From NCBI GenBank assembly GCA_013400975.1, contig WBMZ01011727.1, positions 124,001 to 188,000 of the forward strand: 64,000 nt of DNA, written 5' to 3'. Under the pieces are notes generated by a model. The model worked only from the letters and a program-made list of their open reading frames with translations. It did not search any database and was not told the DNA's origin. The position numbers and the translations under genes were made by a program. Position 1 is the stretch's first letter, and the number at the start of each line of letters is the position of its first letter. The stretch comes from Atrichornis clamosus (Eukaryota; Chordata; Aves; Passeriformes; Menuridae). This document shows positions 1 to 13,100 of the stretch, one piece after another.

Positions 1-3000
1 TTCCTTAGAGATGAAAACTCCCCTTTCTTCTTTTCAGAGCACAAACCCATTATACTTTTGTTTGGGGAAAAAACCCGCTTTTTGTTTCACAATATGGAAA
101 GATCTTAAGGGCTTTGTATTGATTGAATTTCATTTTTCTAAGTGTCTCCTGCACTGCTGTCAAATCAGAGCATGGCTCTTCACCTCTGAGTTATTGCTGT
201 GTTACATCCTGATATGTTGTCCCTAAAACCAGAGGCTTTTTACTCGAGACTGGTTTTTAAACAATTTCAAGCCCCCAGTTCTTCAAAAAAATAGAAGTTA
301 GTAAGGCCTTATAAATCATATAGGAGCAGAGACATTTTCGATACCAGCACAACAGGAGGTTGTTTCTTTCAAGGGATAATCCATAGGATTCTTCAACTAG
401 TAGGAAGAAACCATGCAGTAAATATTGGTGCTTAGAAACTACAGCTGATCAGTACATGCATTATAGCCTTTTCATGGTTTGCCTCTTTCTTATTATAATA
501 ATAATCTAATTAATGCTGCTTAGCACTTGACTGAAATGTTAAGTGCTTTCTTTTCTGTTTTGATTTTTTGAGCTTTGTGTGTTTATGTGTGACCTAAACC
601 TCATTCAGGGTCTTGCTCTTTTTTCTCTCTGAAAATAAGTTGGAAAGAAAAATATCAAGCTCTGTTTCTCAACGTTATTTTTAATGTGTCAAAAGGGTCA
701 AAAGCCTTCATTTCAAATTCTGTTCAACCAGATTTTTGTCATGTTTTACCCGGAGAAAACACGTACAGAGTCAGAGAGAGTTTAACATGTAGTGAATTGA
801 CATCATCTGCTGGTGCAGTAACAGCAAAGCACCTGCTCTGTTGGAAGATCTGCCACTAAAATAATGTGGGAATTGTAATCCTGGACTGAGAAGAAGAAAG
901 TAAGCGGTTTTTTTGGAAGAAATAAGGTATTATGTTACTTACTAAATCTTGTAGGCACCTGCAGATCGATTCATTAACACTTTGAGAGATGGTGAGGATT
1001 GTTCTGTTTCTCACTTAGGGTAGAATTTATTCCTTCACACTCCTTGTACAAGGAATTTGTCAGAAATAAGCACACCTGGCAGCTGTGGTTAAAGTTCACT
1101 TCATTTGTTCTCATCTCATTTCTGCAAGTCAGATTTCTCCTCACCTTCAGGGAGAAGGTGATGGCAAATAATTTCACACCAGAAAAAAATTAGGAGGTTT
1201 GAGTTGTGAGATTGTTAATCTTGGTCACAGTTCACTTTGCTATTTGGTCTCTTCATTGTCTCTTACATTATGGGTATGCCTGGGACACCTTTCTAGAAAA
1301 TAAGTTCTGACATAACAGAAACTATGAATCTGCTGTAGGAAGTCCATAGCCTATGCTGTGTAAATCAGTGAAACACCATAGTCCTTTCTCATCTGAGATT
1401 TATTAATCATAAAAGTCATAAAAAGCAGTAAAGTTCTCTGGCTTCATGAACGGGCAATATAATTTCAGCCTGCCATATCTAATTCAGCAGCTCATTAAAA
1501 TACAGTGAAAAGATGCTGACCAAGTTTTGTGGGTAATGGATGTTTACAGACTACCCAAGATGTTTGCCTCTAATTTAGTTAATTGCTACTAGTCTTAATG
1601 ACTGAAAAAAGGGAGTTGGAAAAGGGTTGATTCTGGCACGTGTAAATTTTCTGTTACGGAACATACCCTATTCTGTGTGTTTCTCCTGACCTTATTTTTT
1701 GGGAATCCTTTGGCCAAGGAGTATTCCCTTCTATCTGTGGCTTAGCTGAGATATAAAACATTCCCTCTTGTTCTGAAGAAAAAATCTGAAACATTGCCTT
1801 ACAGCCTATAATAGAGATTGTGTTAAAACTGTACACTTTCACAGAATCTGAACTATATTTTACCCTCTTTTGGAGAAAATGCTGAGAAGGTTCCACTCAG
1901 CAATCATTGACTTCAATAGGCCAATTTTCATAAATAAAGGGTTTGCTATTACACCACATTGACCTGTCAGCCACTTTGAACAGATTGGAAACAAGGAATC
2001 TCCCACGGAGCTGTTTGTCCTTAATGTAATAGTGTGGTACTTTTCAGATAAAGTAGAATGTGCTGGTTCAGATAATGGTCAGCTGATGTCCTCTGCTGGA
2101 CCTCTGAAAAAGACTCTGTGTGTGTGACTGTGGGTAAGTTCTTGGAATGTGAAAGAATTCCATGCAAATTAAGCATTTAGTTTGGAGATACAAAGGGATT
2201 GCACATCCAAGAGGACTGGGAATGAGAATGAAATGCTGTTCTGGGGAAAAAAATCATTAGAGACAAAGACTTCTTTCCAAACAATTACGGTGAAGGATGG
2301 GTACATGGTGAAAATACTAAAGAGAATAAATAAAAAGGTAATTAGAAACAGGCACGAGACAGAGAGGTATATACAGAGAGTAAAAGGACTGAATTTTCTT
2401 AACCTGTTGGTCTCTAAAATGATTTAGTTTTAATATGTGACAGATGATTGCAACATAACGAGGTGTAATACTCTATCCAGTCCTTCATGCATGAAATAAT
2501 TTGCTATTGTCAGTATTTTCAGAAGCAAACCCCATTCTGTGTCAAACTATTTCAATTTTATGTGTGTTTCTATTGCTACGTAGTTAAAATTTGTCTATGA
2601 TAAAAATGAGGACTGAAATAATTTCTTTGCACTGCTTCTAGTGTGTTTTGTTACTCAGTAGTTCTGTGTGTTTGCTGGTTTAAAGGCAAGAGGTGTTAAA
2701 GCAGGAGAATAAAATTCCAGACTCAGTATAGGTTTTTTTGGACACATTTCTGTCAGGAAACTGAAATAGCTAAGTCCAATGAATTTTGGTGTCTGTATCT
2801 AATGTTGGACAGGTTTCTTGCACCTATCCCAGGTTTAAAGAGCTAAGAGGAGTCTCAGATTTCCTGTTCCTGTGTTATTTCTTTTTCTTTTCTTTTCTTT
2901 TTTTTTTAATAGGCACTATTAGTTAATAGACGGCTGCTGGCTCCAGTGGCCAGATGAGTTTAGGGAACATGACAGGAACTTTAATGGGTGCTGAGAGTAT

Positions 3001-3943
3001 GTTCTTGATCATGTAGAAAACCATGAGTTGGGTATAAAAATGAGGATTTGGGATACTCCTGTGGGAAGACAAATCAGCCTGATCTTGAAATGACACTATA
3101 TACTCTGACACTTTCTCTCTCAACCTATCCCATGCTTGAGAAATGAGTGCTCTTAAGAGCTCTGTTCACTTGATGGAGGCTGCCAGGACTGAGGATTTTA
3201 ATTTACACTGGCAATCAGGCAATCCCGAGCTGCTCCAAAAACAGAGAGTGAGAAGATGGATAAAAGCCAGTAACTGCAGGGCAAAAAAGCACTGCAGAGC
3301 TGAAGCCAGAGGGAATAACATAAATAAAGGTGTGATGTAAGTTAGGGTACAGCCTGAATTTCACATATATTTGTATAGATATGTATTTCAGGGTCCATCA
3401 TTGTGCAATATTATCACCAACCCATCTGAATGCTGACTTTGTCTGATTGTGGCTGCTATTTTATGTGTTTTATGAATTGTTTACCTGCAGTTGCAACAAC
3501 TTTATAGTCTTCAAATTTAACCAGTGCCTTTTCTCCTTTCTACTGCTGCATTGCCAGTCCCCTCGAAGTAAGTAGCTACTTAGCTGTTGAAGCTGTTGAA
3601 ATCACAAAATACCTACTTAATAAAAATCCTTCCAGCACAAAAATTCAAAGACTAACATGGCCTATCTGAGGCATACAGTAGTTTGTTGTAGTTGCAAATG
3701 CTTACTTTGAAAATGCCTTAATTTGAGAGCACTGTAATGAAAGTCTGTTAATGATACACCAGAAATGAGCTGAGGCTGGTTTCAGAAGCACAGATGGCTA
3801 ATTGGCTCCAGTTGTAGGCTGTGTCATTTTAATTAAATTTTATTAGGAAGCATTTCAAAGCCATAACTGATGGTTTAAGATAAATGTGGTTCTTCACAAA
3901 TGACCTATTGCTAACCTTTATTTATTTCTCCCTCTCCTCTCAG
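1..3943. other. Upstream PIK3C2G intron sequence
   Basis: No exon recognised. The exon that precedes 3944 must end with one base of a split codon. The most exon-like stretch I checked (2048-2133, between an AG and a GTAAG) has a stop in the needed frame. There is a CT-rich tract at about 2880-2908. Short open frames at 2182-2427 and 3143-3340 have no splice context or family similarity. Confidence 0.6.
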
Positions 3944-4139
3944 TGTTAATAGAGGCTGCTGTGGCTGAGCTCTCCAGGGCCATCTCTCGTCTCATCCATG
4001 CCTACAGCAGCAGCTTTGATGCAAACTTCCAGCTTGCCAACATACCTGAAAGCCCTTTGTGTGCGGACATCAGCCTGGATTGCCAGCTCAGCTTCACTGT
4101 TTATGCTGCCCATAACATCCCAGAAGACTGGGTGGACAG
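3944..4139 (+). CDS. PIK3C2G: PIK3C2G exon: Ras-binding region, first part
   Basis: The exon follows a pyrimidine-rich tract and CTCTCAG (acceptor AG at 3942-3943) and stops before GTAGGA. The first two bases complete a codon begun in a missing upstream exon. The translation runs from [17 protein letters not shown] to the motif [16 protein letters not shown]. The early part is a helix-like stretch rich in A, L and I. The VYAAHNIP...W end is characteristic of class II PI3Ks just before the segment leading into the C2 domain. It ends in phase 2 (AG), completed to serine by the next exon. The antisense strand is also open across this exon (3946-4197), a shadow frame with no splice sites or family match. 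Confidence 0.9.
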
Positions 4140-7100
4140 GTAGGAGGAAGTCCAGTTGATAAGATGTGTTGTCTCTTTGACAACAGTTATTTTTCACAGA
4201 TAGCTGTTCACCCCTGATGCTTTGGTGATGGTCCTAAATTAATGTCAGAGACTGAGTGGGTGTACCTCCACTGTTTCTCTAGCATAAAGTGAATTTATTT
4301 AAGCTTGACTGACTAGGAGACTTCCAGGCCCCATAGATAGATGGAAAATCAAGGCGGTAGGTGAGTCTTGCTGGTTGCCGTTGACTGGCGTGGAAGGATG
4401 GCAACAGAAGCAACATCAGAGCCCTGGCCTTGATGGGTGTGTGAACAAATGCTTCCATGACTGAGTTGCTCAGCAGCAGGCAGGAAAAGGTGTGTGCTGC
4501 ATGTGGAGGGTGTTGGGTCTGGGACTTGGTGTGGTCTCTGCAGCACAGGTGACTGGAAGGGTTGGGGGCCAGCTTCCCTGGGTAAACAGAGGAGAGCTTT
4601 TGCTAGAACCCAATCTGAATGAGGCTTTCTCACCAGTTTGTGATCTTGGTGTGTTCAAACCAAGTCATGTGGCTAAGCCCCTGCATTGGTGATGTTTTTT
4701 ATAGATGGTGATTAAAATAGGTATAGTATATCTGGTGTCAACATAGGAAAAAAGGACACAACTTTCATAGAAAGCTGATTAAGCTTCTGCATTGGTCAAA
4801 TTTGGTAAAACTGTTTGTCTCTTCAAGTAGCTGCTTTTCCTGCTCTGAGCAAAGCTCTCTAACCATTCCAGTGGGATCAAAGGGGGACAGGTAACCACAG
4901 TTCGGTAGCATTATTTTTATGAATCAAAATTCCAAATGATCGTGGGATCATTTGCATTACAATGTGAGCAAGAGAGAAATATGAGCATTGCCTGTGATTA
5001 GTAGTTTAATAAAAGTCTGAGAGATTTAGCATTAGTTAAAGTAACAAGTGGAGAACTATAGCTACTATCCTGACTTCAGATGGTTATACTATTCCCACTG
5101 CATTTTGTTTTACCAGAAATATGTGAAGTTACACATAACCTAAAGGCCACTGATGACTTCAGTGTTATATTCGAGCATGTGAAAATGAGGATTTTTTTTT
5201 TTCTTCCTTAATTTCCCTTTCAGTCTTCCCAATATTCGTAGTTAGCTTGGACTTCTTAACATGAACTGCTGCTCTGACACTTGCTTCCTCAAGTACTTTT
5301 ATTAATATCATTCACGTGCATATTCCCCATTCTTATTTTTCTGCACTGCATGAATTCTTGCTGGCTGTGTCATGGATCTCATATTCCCTTTCCCAAAAGT
5401 CACATATTATGATCTTGAAGGTGTTTTTAACATGCATTTAAATATATCTATATTCCTGCATATGTATAATATATAATAGATGTTATATTAGAAAGTATAT
5501 GTATTATAATACCTATTATAATATATATTATATTATGTATTAGTACTTATGTTTAAACAGTAATACTTAATAATTTTATTTCATTAAAATCTATTATTTC
5601 CTGAACTATCCTCCGTTTGTAATGTTTAGACTCTAGCGGAAGTATTTCCTAGTCCTATAAGATAATTTTTTACTTTCCTGCATCAACTCCTCATAGGTAC
5701 TACAGACTACAAATCATTTCCTTTCAATTAAAAATAAAAGAGATAAAAAAATAAAAAGTAAATCTGCTCCAATAATTATAAAAAATATGATAATGTTCTG
5801 GAAGAGAGAAACCATCATTCTCATAAGTATGGCAAAGTCAGGCACCTTCAATCTGCAACCCTCAGTTTCCTGTCACATTTGATTCTGTTTCCCATGTTCA
5901 TCATGCTTGTACAGAATGAGTTGTAAAGCTGAGCCTGGCAGGGAGATCTGCAAGTTCCAAGACTAATTAGGAACATTAGTTATTTGTACTCTATTTTGAC
6001 GAATATTTTGCAAGATTTCAGTAAGAGGAACGTGAAACAAGAGAGATTCCCAGACCCAAGTTTCGCTCTGAAGCTGCTCAGTTAACTCTGGAGGCCAACA
6101 CAGGGAGCTTTCATGTTTCTGCTGTAGTGAATGTATAGGTTCCCCTGAGTGCTAATCTGGTTTTTATGGATTGGGAGAAGTGTAAATAGAATCATAGAAT
6201 GCCCTGGGTTGGAAGGGGCCTTAAAGGTCATCTCATTCCAATCCCAAAGCCATGGGGGACACCTTCCACTCTCCCAGATTACTCCAGGCCCCATCCAGCC
6301 TGGCCTTGGACACTTCCAGGGATGAGGCAGCCACAGCTTCTCTGGGAAACCTGTGCCAGGGCCTCACCACCCTCAAAGAAAATAATTTCTTCCTAATATT
6401 TAATCTCAACCTAACCTCTAGTTTAAAGCTTGCCTTGTCCTATCACTACATCCCCTTGTGAAAAATCCCTCTCCAGCTCTCTTGTAGCCCCCTTGAGGTA
6501 CTGGAAGGTGTGCTCTAAGATCTCCCTGGAGCCTTTTCTTCTCCAGGCTGAACAACCCCACTTCTCTCAATCTGTCTTTATGGCCCTCTCTGGACCTGCT
6601 CTGACATTTCCATGTCTTTCACATGTTGGGGGTCCCAGAGTGGATGCAGTTCTTCAGGTGGGAGATGTTCTGCACGATGAACAAGTAGGAACACTTCACA
6701 ACTTATGTACAAATTTCCTTCACTGCAATAATGAAAATTAAAAAGTTGCTGATGATGACAAAAACATGGAACGGCATCCAGGGATCTTAAGGACTTTTCT
6801 TGAACTCTAAACATAAAGAAAAAAAAAGCCCAAACCGAAATGAACACTCCTTCATGCATGCATTAATGTGAGATTAATTATATTAATTCCTTTTCTGATG
6901 TATGGATGGATCTTCACAAGTTTCTGAGTTATTAACTGCAAATATACTGTGCTGAATGTGGTGCATTATAATTAATTTTTTTTCCTTGTTTTTTCTTTGT
7001 TGTTGTTGTTGCTGGTTTTTTCACCTTTGTAGCTACAAAGTTTTCTCTTTTTCCTGTTCACTGACTTATGCTGGGAAGACAATATGTCAAGTGAAGATTT

Positions 7101-10100
7101 GCAAAAATGCTCCAGCTAAAAGATCCTTCTTTTTCCTGGCTGACTGGAATGAGAAGTAAGTTTTGGTTTGTGTTTGTTGTCCATTTCTCTGGCAGATATT
7201 GCACATCAAATATTCATTTCAAAACAAAGAAATGCATTTTTTTTTAAGGATTTTCTTCTGAGCAAATTAAACTCCACAGAATTAGGGAGGTGGGAATGAG
7301 TAAGAAAAGGGATAGGAAGAGAAATAGGACAAAGGTAAGTCTGGTCTGACAATAAGCTGAACTAAACTGGTCTGAGAGTGGTTTTTGTTCACTGGAGGCA
7401 TCCTGAAGGAATACTGGAACTGGAAGGTGAGCCAAAGGCTGTATTTCTGTTCTCTTTTGAGGAATTTCACCTTTTGGATCTACCTCTGGTTCATTTGCAA
7501 TCCATCTTGAGAACCTACTAGCATTCGTTTTAGTTTTTTTTTTTTTTGCAAAGCAACAAGGCTGTTGTGGTTTGTTGGGTTGGGGTGTTGTTTGGCTATC
7601 TGCTTGTTTAACTTTCGGGGGTTTATTTTGTTGGGGTTTTTTATAGGAAGGATCTGCAGTTTTAAAATTAGGACTTTAATTTGAGACTGAAATTTTATGG
7701 TAAAGGCTACTTGTCACCTGTCTCTCACACTCAAAAAACATATTTGCAATAGATGTAGAGAATTACACTTTTTTGACAATTTGGTGGTAATATGGAATTC
7801 TTTCAGCTTCTTGAGCATGACATTTATATTTCCAATCTTTGCAATTTTTGGTATTTTTCATCACTATTTGCTGTATTCTAAACCTGAAAGCAGCTTGATT
7901 GCATTAGAATTGAACTAAGGCTACAAGTCATTAGAATTGAACTAAGGCCACTTAATTACAGTTGAATACAGAGTGTAATTCATAACTTCTGTTTGCTTTT
8001 TTCTAAGACACACAACAGTTTCAAGCTGGTCAAATGGAAGAAGACTTTTTTATGTCAAACACATTTATCTTGATGAAGGGATATAGGAAGACTTGTATGT
8101 CTGCCCCATGACTAAGAAACAAAATGGGTGCGCTTTTGCTAAACATCAAAAAAAATTATCTTAGAGCTTAAAATCTACTTTGGTGCCTCAGTTGTGTCCA
8201 CAGCATTTGAGTGCATAACCCTCAGTCTTGTGAATGATTGAAAAGTAGCTGCTGTCCTTGTGTTTAAAAAAATTGGATCATTCTTGTTTGCCCTGCAGGA
8301 ATTTTCATATTGTCCAAGTTTAGGTCAAATACTTTCTTATGATACATAAAACCAGATATCATTGAAGTGGAGGAGGAGGATTATACTTCTTATGAGCAAT
8401 TTGGTCTTCTAAAGTGTGGCTGATGCCTGTCTGGAATGCATCTTACAAAACTTTTTCTAAAACAATTAAAAGAAGATAAAATAAAAATAAATTTTTAGCT
8501 GTAACAGAAGCAGAAACTCTGCTCTTCCTCTGTTTATGAAAATGTAATCAGACTGAAGTTTGAGGATTTCCATTTAAGCCTCTCCCTCTGCAAAATTATT
8601 ATTAAATGTGCACTTTTCCATCCCAAAACTTCTTGGAAAAAGAAGTAATTAAGTATGCAGACCAAATTCTTTCATAGGTCACAGATGCTTGCAAGAGGCT
8701 CTTAACATCTGCAACAAGATCTATAGGAGTAAGTAACGTAATATCAATTTGTAAGAGCACCTTTTTACTTTTTATTTTTGCTTGAGTTTCAAAAATAATT
8801 TTCAAAATCCATTTCAGACAGATGCCAAAGTAAAATGCCCAAAATTTATATCTGTCTGGCAGGCGTTTCAGTATTTCCCCTCAAACATTAAAAATATTAA
8901 AATATTTTCTACCTCAAACTGGCCTAGATTTGTTTAAGTCTCAAAACATGGGGGGAGGTTTGTTGAACCCAATGTCCTGAGGTCCAGAAGCACAGGTTGA
9001 GGATCTGGAGAGCCAGGTATGCCATTATTTTTGTATATTTTATCTTGTTTCCAGAACTGGGTTTTGTGTATGAATGCTATTTTAAGTCAAAATAGAGATG
9101 CCAGGTGAGCATTTAAAATCAGCCAACAGCCTTAAAATGAGAGTAGGTTTAGATTAGATATTAGTAAGAAATTCTTTGAGGGTGTTGAGGCCCTGGCATA
9201 GGCTGTCCAGAGCGCAGCTGTGGCTGCCCCATCACTGGAAGTGTCCAAGGCCAGGCTGGATGGGACTCTGAGCAACCTGGTTTAGTGAAAGGTGTCCCTG
9301 CCCATGGCAGGAGGTTGGAACAAGATGGTCTTTAAGGTCCTTTTCAATCCAAACAATTCTTGCCTCTATGATTTTTTTTTCTGTATGAAATAGGCATATT
9401 GAATAAAATATTTATGTTGGTTTTAATTTACCTTAATTATGAAATACTTTACACCTTTCTGTAATGAGACCATGTGGTTTTTTGCTGTTTGTGCTGTCCA
9501 CTGTCCAAGAAAGAAGAAACCAACAGCACCAAACTTGACAGAACAATCAGTATATTCAGAATATTTTGAAATACAGAGAGAAGGAACAGTAGAGGTGGTG
9601 CCATGTTATCACTGAAGGTACTATGTGCCTAAGTGGCATAATTTAAAACACACTAGGGAATTGGCTGGTTTTTCTTTCCTACAATAAATAGATTTAGATA
9701 AACACTAATAATTTTTGCAGGCTGGAATTGGTTAAAAAGTAGAGTATTTTAATTAAGTAGGTATTACTGTAATTGTTATTCCCTGTCATCAAGCGGTGCC
9801 ATTTCCTGTGGTAGGAAGTCTCAAAGCTGTAACCAAACCTCTCTTAGTTATCTTTTGGTTATAATATCACCTTTCTGAAACACAAGGGAATATGTTTCAT
9901 AAAAAGTTTACAGAGGAGACAATTTCTTTATTGTAAAGTTTCTTGCTTCTTTCATTCTACCCATGTACTGTTTTCAGCTGATCGCAGCTGTTAAAAATAC
10001 AGGTGATAAAAGGTCACCAGGAAGAGTTTCTATTACATTAAGAAGTCAGATATTCTCTATATAGCTATGGACCAGTCAGGCCATAAAATAAATCTAGTTA

Positions 10101-13100
10101 ATTCAAAATGAATTGTGATCTTAGATTAGGATTGATTTGAAGGGGGGTTATAAAAATGGAGGGTAGTGTTTTGGTGATTAGGAATCTAGGCAGAGCTTCT
10201 GCCAAAGACAAGGCTTGCTTTATTGGCTAATTTTTGTGTATTTAGTTTCTGTTTTCAAGTGATTTAACCAGTTAGTGTCTGAACTTTAACTTGGTAGGTT
10301 TTTATGTATAAAGATGAGTTTCTGTGAAAGTCTGTTATCATATTTAATCTTTCCCAGAATGTTCTCAGAAATGCTGGCAATCATTTGATACCTAAGGAGG
10401 TTGCCTTGTGTGGTGTTCCTTCTGTTTCTCACTTTTTAGAGGGTATTTTGCTTTAGAATTTGTATATTACCTTTGGAAACAGTGACTGTGTTCTTAGTGC
10501 AGAGTTCAAACAGGCTGGTACCATTTAGCACATAATGTGTAAAGTCCCAAAGTTGCCCCCTTATTTTCTCATCAGTTTCATTTTTCTGTGGCTGAGACCT
10601 CTTAGATATTTCCTTTGGTCTTAGCTGGTTGCTCTTAATATATTCATTCCACCACCTCTTCAGTTTCCATCCTTCATGATTTATGTTAAACCTAGAGACA
10701 TGAAATATGGAATTAACATTAAGCCTACCATTCATCACCTCAGATACTTTCTTGGCACTCGATTTCCCTCTTCTCCGTATTTTGTTTGGCTTGTCTGCTT
10801 TGTTTCCACTCTCTCAGGGCGCAGCCTGGGTTGCCCCAGAGCTCTTACGTGCTTTTAGGAAATGAGCTGTATAACTTTATCTAATATCTGGGAATGGCAC
10901 CTTCTCAGTGAGCAGTTTCTTTGTTCTTCTCCACTGCTGTTGAAATAGTTCAATGGATGTCTTATTTCTGGCCAGGGTTCCATTTCCTTCTTACTCATCC
11001 AATTGACTCAGGCTCCTTCAGTCAGAGAGAGCAAGACCCAACTGGGCAAGCTCAGATGTGCATTAATCAAAGTTCTTAAAAGCAGTACAATTATTCCCCT
11101 TGTTTGTGTATCACGTGTCACCAGAAGGCAAATTTGGGTCTTCTTTGGCCTATACTTTAACTCTTGGGATGTGTAACCTGTCATCATTTCCAGGTTCTTT
11201 TCCTGCTGATAATAATGCTGTATAATATATCCTAGGGAAACTCAGGCAAGCATTTTCTTTCTGCAGTGATGATACTGTGAGTTTTTTTCACTCTTCCAGG
11301 TTCACAAGGAGTGTTAACAATTGTCTGGATCAGAAAAAGCATGTCTTGATTTTTTATTTTTGTCTCTTCAAAGCATTAATAGTTCCTTAACTTTAAGTGT
11401 AATTCTGTCACAGAATTTGTGTATATTTTATGTAACAAGGGCAGTGTTGGCCTGTCAGTGAAAAAGTCAGAACAAATTATTTTTAGCATGTCAACCAGTT
11501 CAGTGTCCCAATAATTGTTTCTAACTAATTGCGAGCAAGGAAGGAGTGCATGAGACAGGGCAAGCAAACTTGGAAGCTATAAATAGGGACACGTGGGAAG
11601 ACAGTTGAGAATTGCTTCTCAATTCTGTTCATGGTAATCACAAAGAGTGGGAAATGGCTGTCTTGCCTTGTTAGTCAAAGAGGGAGGTATGCAAATTTGC
11701 ATGATTTCCAAATGTTGGAAGACTGATGATCTGGAATTTTGACATTAATGCTAATTTGGAGTGGTTTAGATTTTCAGCTGAAAACCATCTACTTTCTTTC
11801 AGCGGCTCCTCAGCACATTCAAGGAAACTTTCTCCAATTCAATAGAAATTGGTCAGCTTTGGAACTGGGAGCAAAATCTTATGCTGATTTTACCCTATGC
11901 TATTACCATGTCTTATTTCTAGTACCCATAATTGTGATTTTCAGGCTAATATACTTTTTAAATGCAGTTTCTACTTTTGCTCGCTGTTTAAGCAGGACTA
12001 TATCTTTTTTAAAATGATGAGTTACATTCCTCAGCTGCTCTGTTATTTAAATTTATCTTCTAGTTTGTTTTCTTAATCTCCAGTTTATGCAGATCTTTTG
12101 TTTCCTTAATGATTATATTATCAATGTCAAATAATCCTTCTAGCCCCTAGCTCCTTATATTGATTTTGTTTATACAGAAAAAGCGTAATTAATATTGCTC
12201 TCCACTTGAGAAATTTAAACTTTCACTGAATATACATGGAAAAAGTGAGAAAATGATCTCTTCAGGAAAAAGAAAATGCAGACTTTCACATCTGGGTAAT
12301 TACATGTGTGATCTTTCCATACAGCATGGAAGTGTTTGGTTACTAGAATAATTCGAAGTTATGATTTTATATCCATTTTTATAAACTCTATAAATGAACT
12401 GAATGACCAAGCAAGCTAATGGTCAATACAAAGTTGAGATGAATATTGATAAAACTGTATTTTCCCGTTAAAAAATGTGAATTCCTCATTGCTGTTAAGA
12501 TAAAAATCTGTCTTTAAATTGAGCTGAGAAATATCCCACCCCCAAAGCACACTTGAACAAGAGAATAATCACCATACTCAGAAACAACTCTTGGTTTCTT
12601 AAGTGGTGTTTTCCTCTGAAGACCCAAGACAGCGAATAACTCGTGGTTTACAATCCACCCTGAACAGGTTGTTTATTCTGAAATAGCCTTTCATTGATTC
12701 AAGGTAATTCTAAAACAAAGTGTAATTAAGTTTTTCTTGCATTTGCCAGCTCTAATAATTAGCATAGAAGTGAATGAATTTTTATCTGCCTCTTCTCAAA
12801 TATTCTGACTCGAGTTAATGGCTGCCAATACTCATCAATTTATTGCAGGGATCTGCCAGTTGCATTTTCCTTCAGAGCACAACTTCTGTAGTTTATAGTT
12901 GATATATATGTTAGGGCATCTAGAAAAATGTGAAAAGAACTCACTTGTGCTAACAATGCTCAATTTTCAAACTGGTTTTTTTTCTCTTTTCTCATTTCCT
13001 TTTAGAATCAATTTTCCTCTACGAATAAAGGCTCTTCCAAGGGAAACTATGCTGACAATAAAACTGCTGGGAGTAAACAGTGCCTCCAAAAATACAGAAG

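Larger units (their letters stand above)
4140..7032. other. PIK3C2G intron, 2.9 kb
   Basis: Intron with donor GTAGGA and acceptor TTTGTAG. It holds an AT-rich low-complexity patch (5441-5560) and an antisense CR1 fragment (6187-6664), both listed separately. Nothing else recognised. Confidence 0.85.
7156..13005. other. PIK3C2G intron, 5.8 kb
   Basis: Intron with a T-run and G/T-rich stretch (about 7530-7645), a short direct repeat (7902-7948) and a sense CR1 3' end (9133-9372). No exon or RNA gene recognised. Confidence 0.85.

Noticed and set aside
2048..2133. Possible upstream exon between TTTTCAG and GTAAGT
   Set aside because: In the phase required by the exon at 3944 it contains a TAA stop.
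3143..3340. 65-codon + strand open frame ahead of the first exon
   Set aside because: No acceptor or donor and no resemblance to class II PI3K N-terminal sequence.
6199..6859. Several 65-103-codon frames on both strands
   Set aside because: They lie over or beside the non-coding 3' end of a CR1 element.
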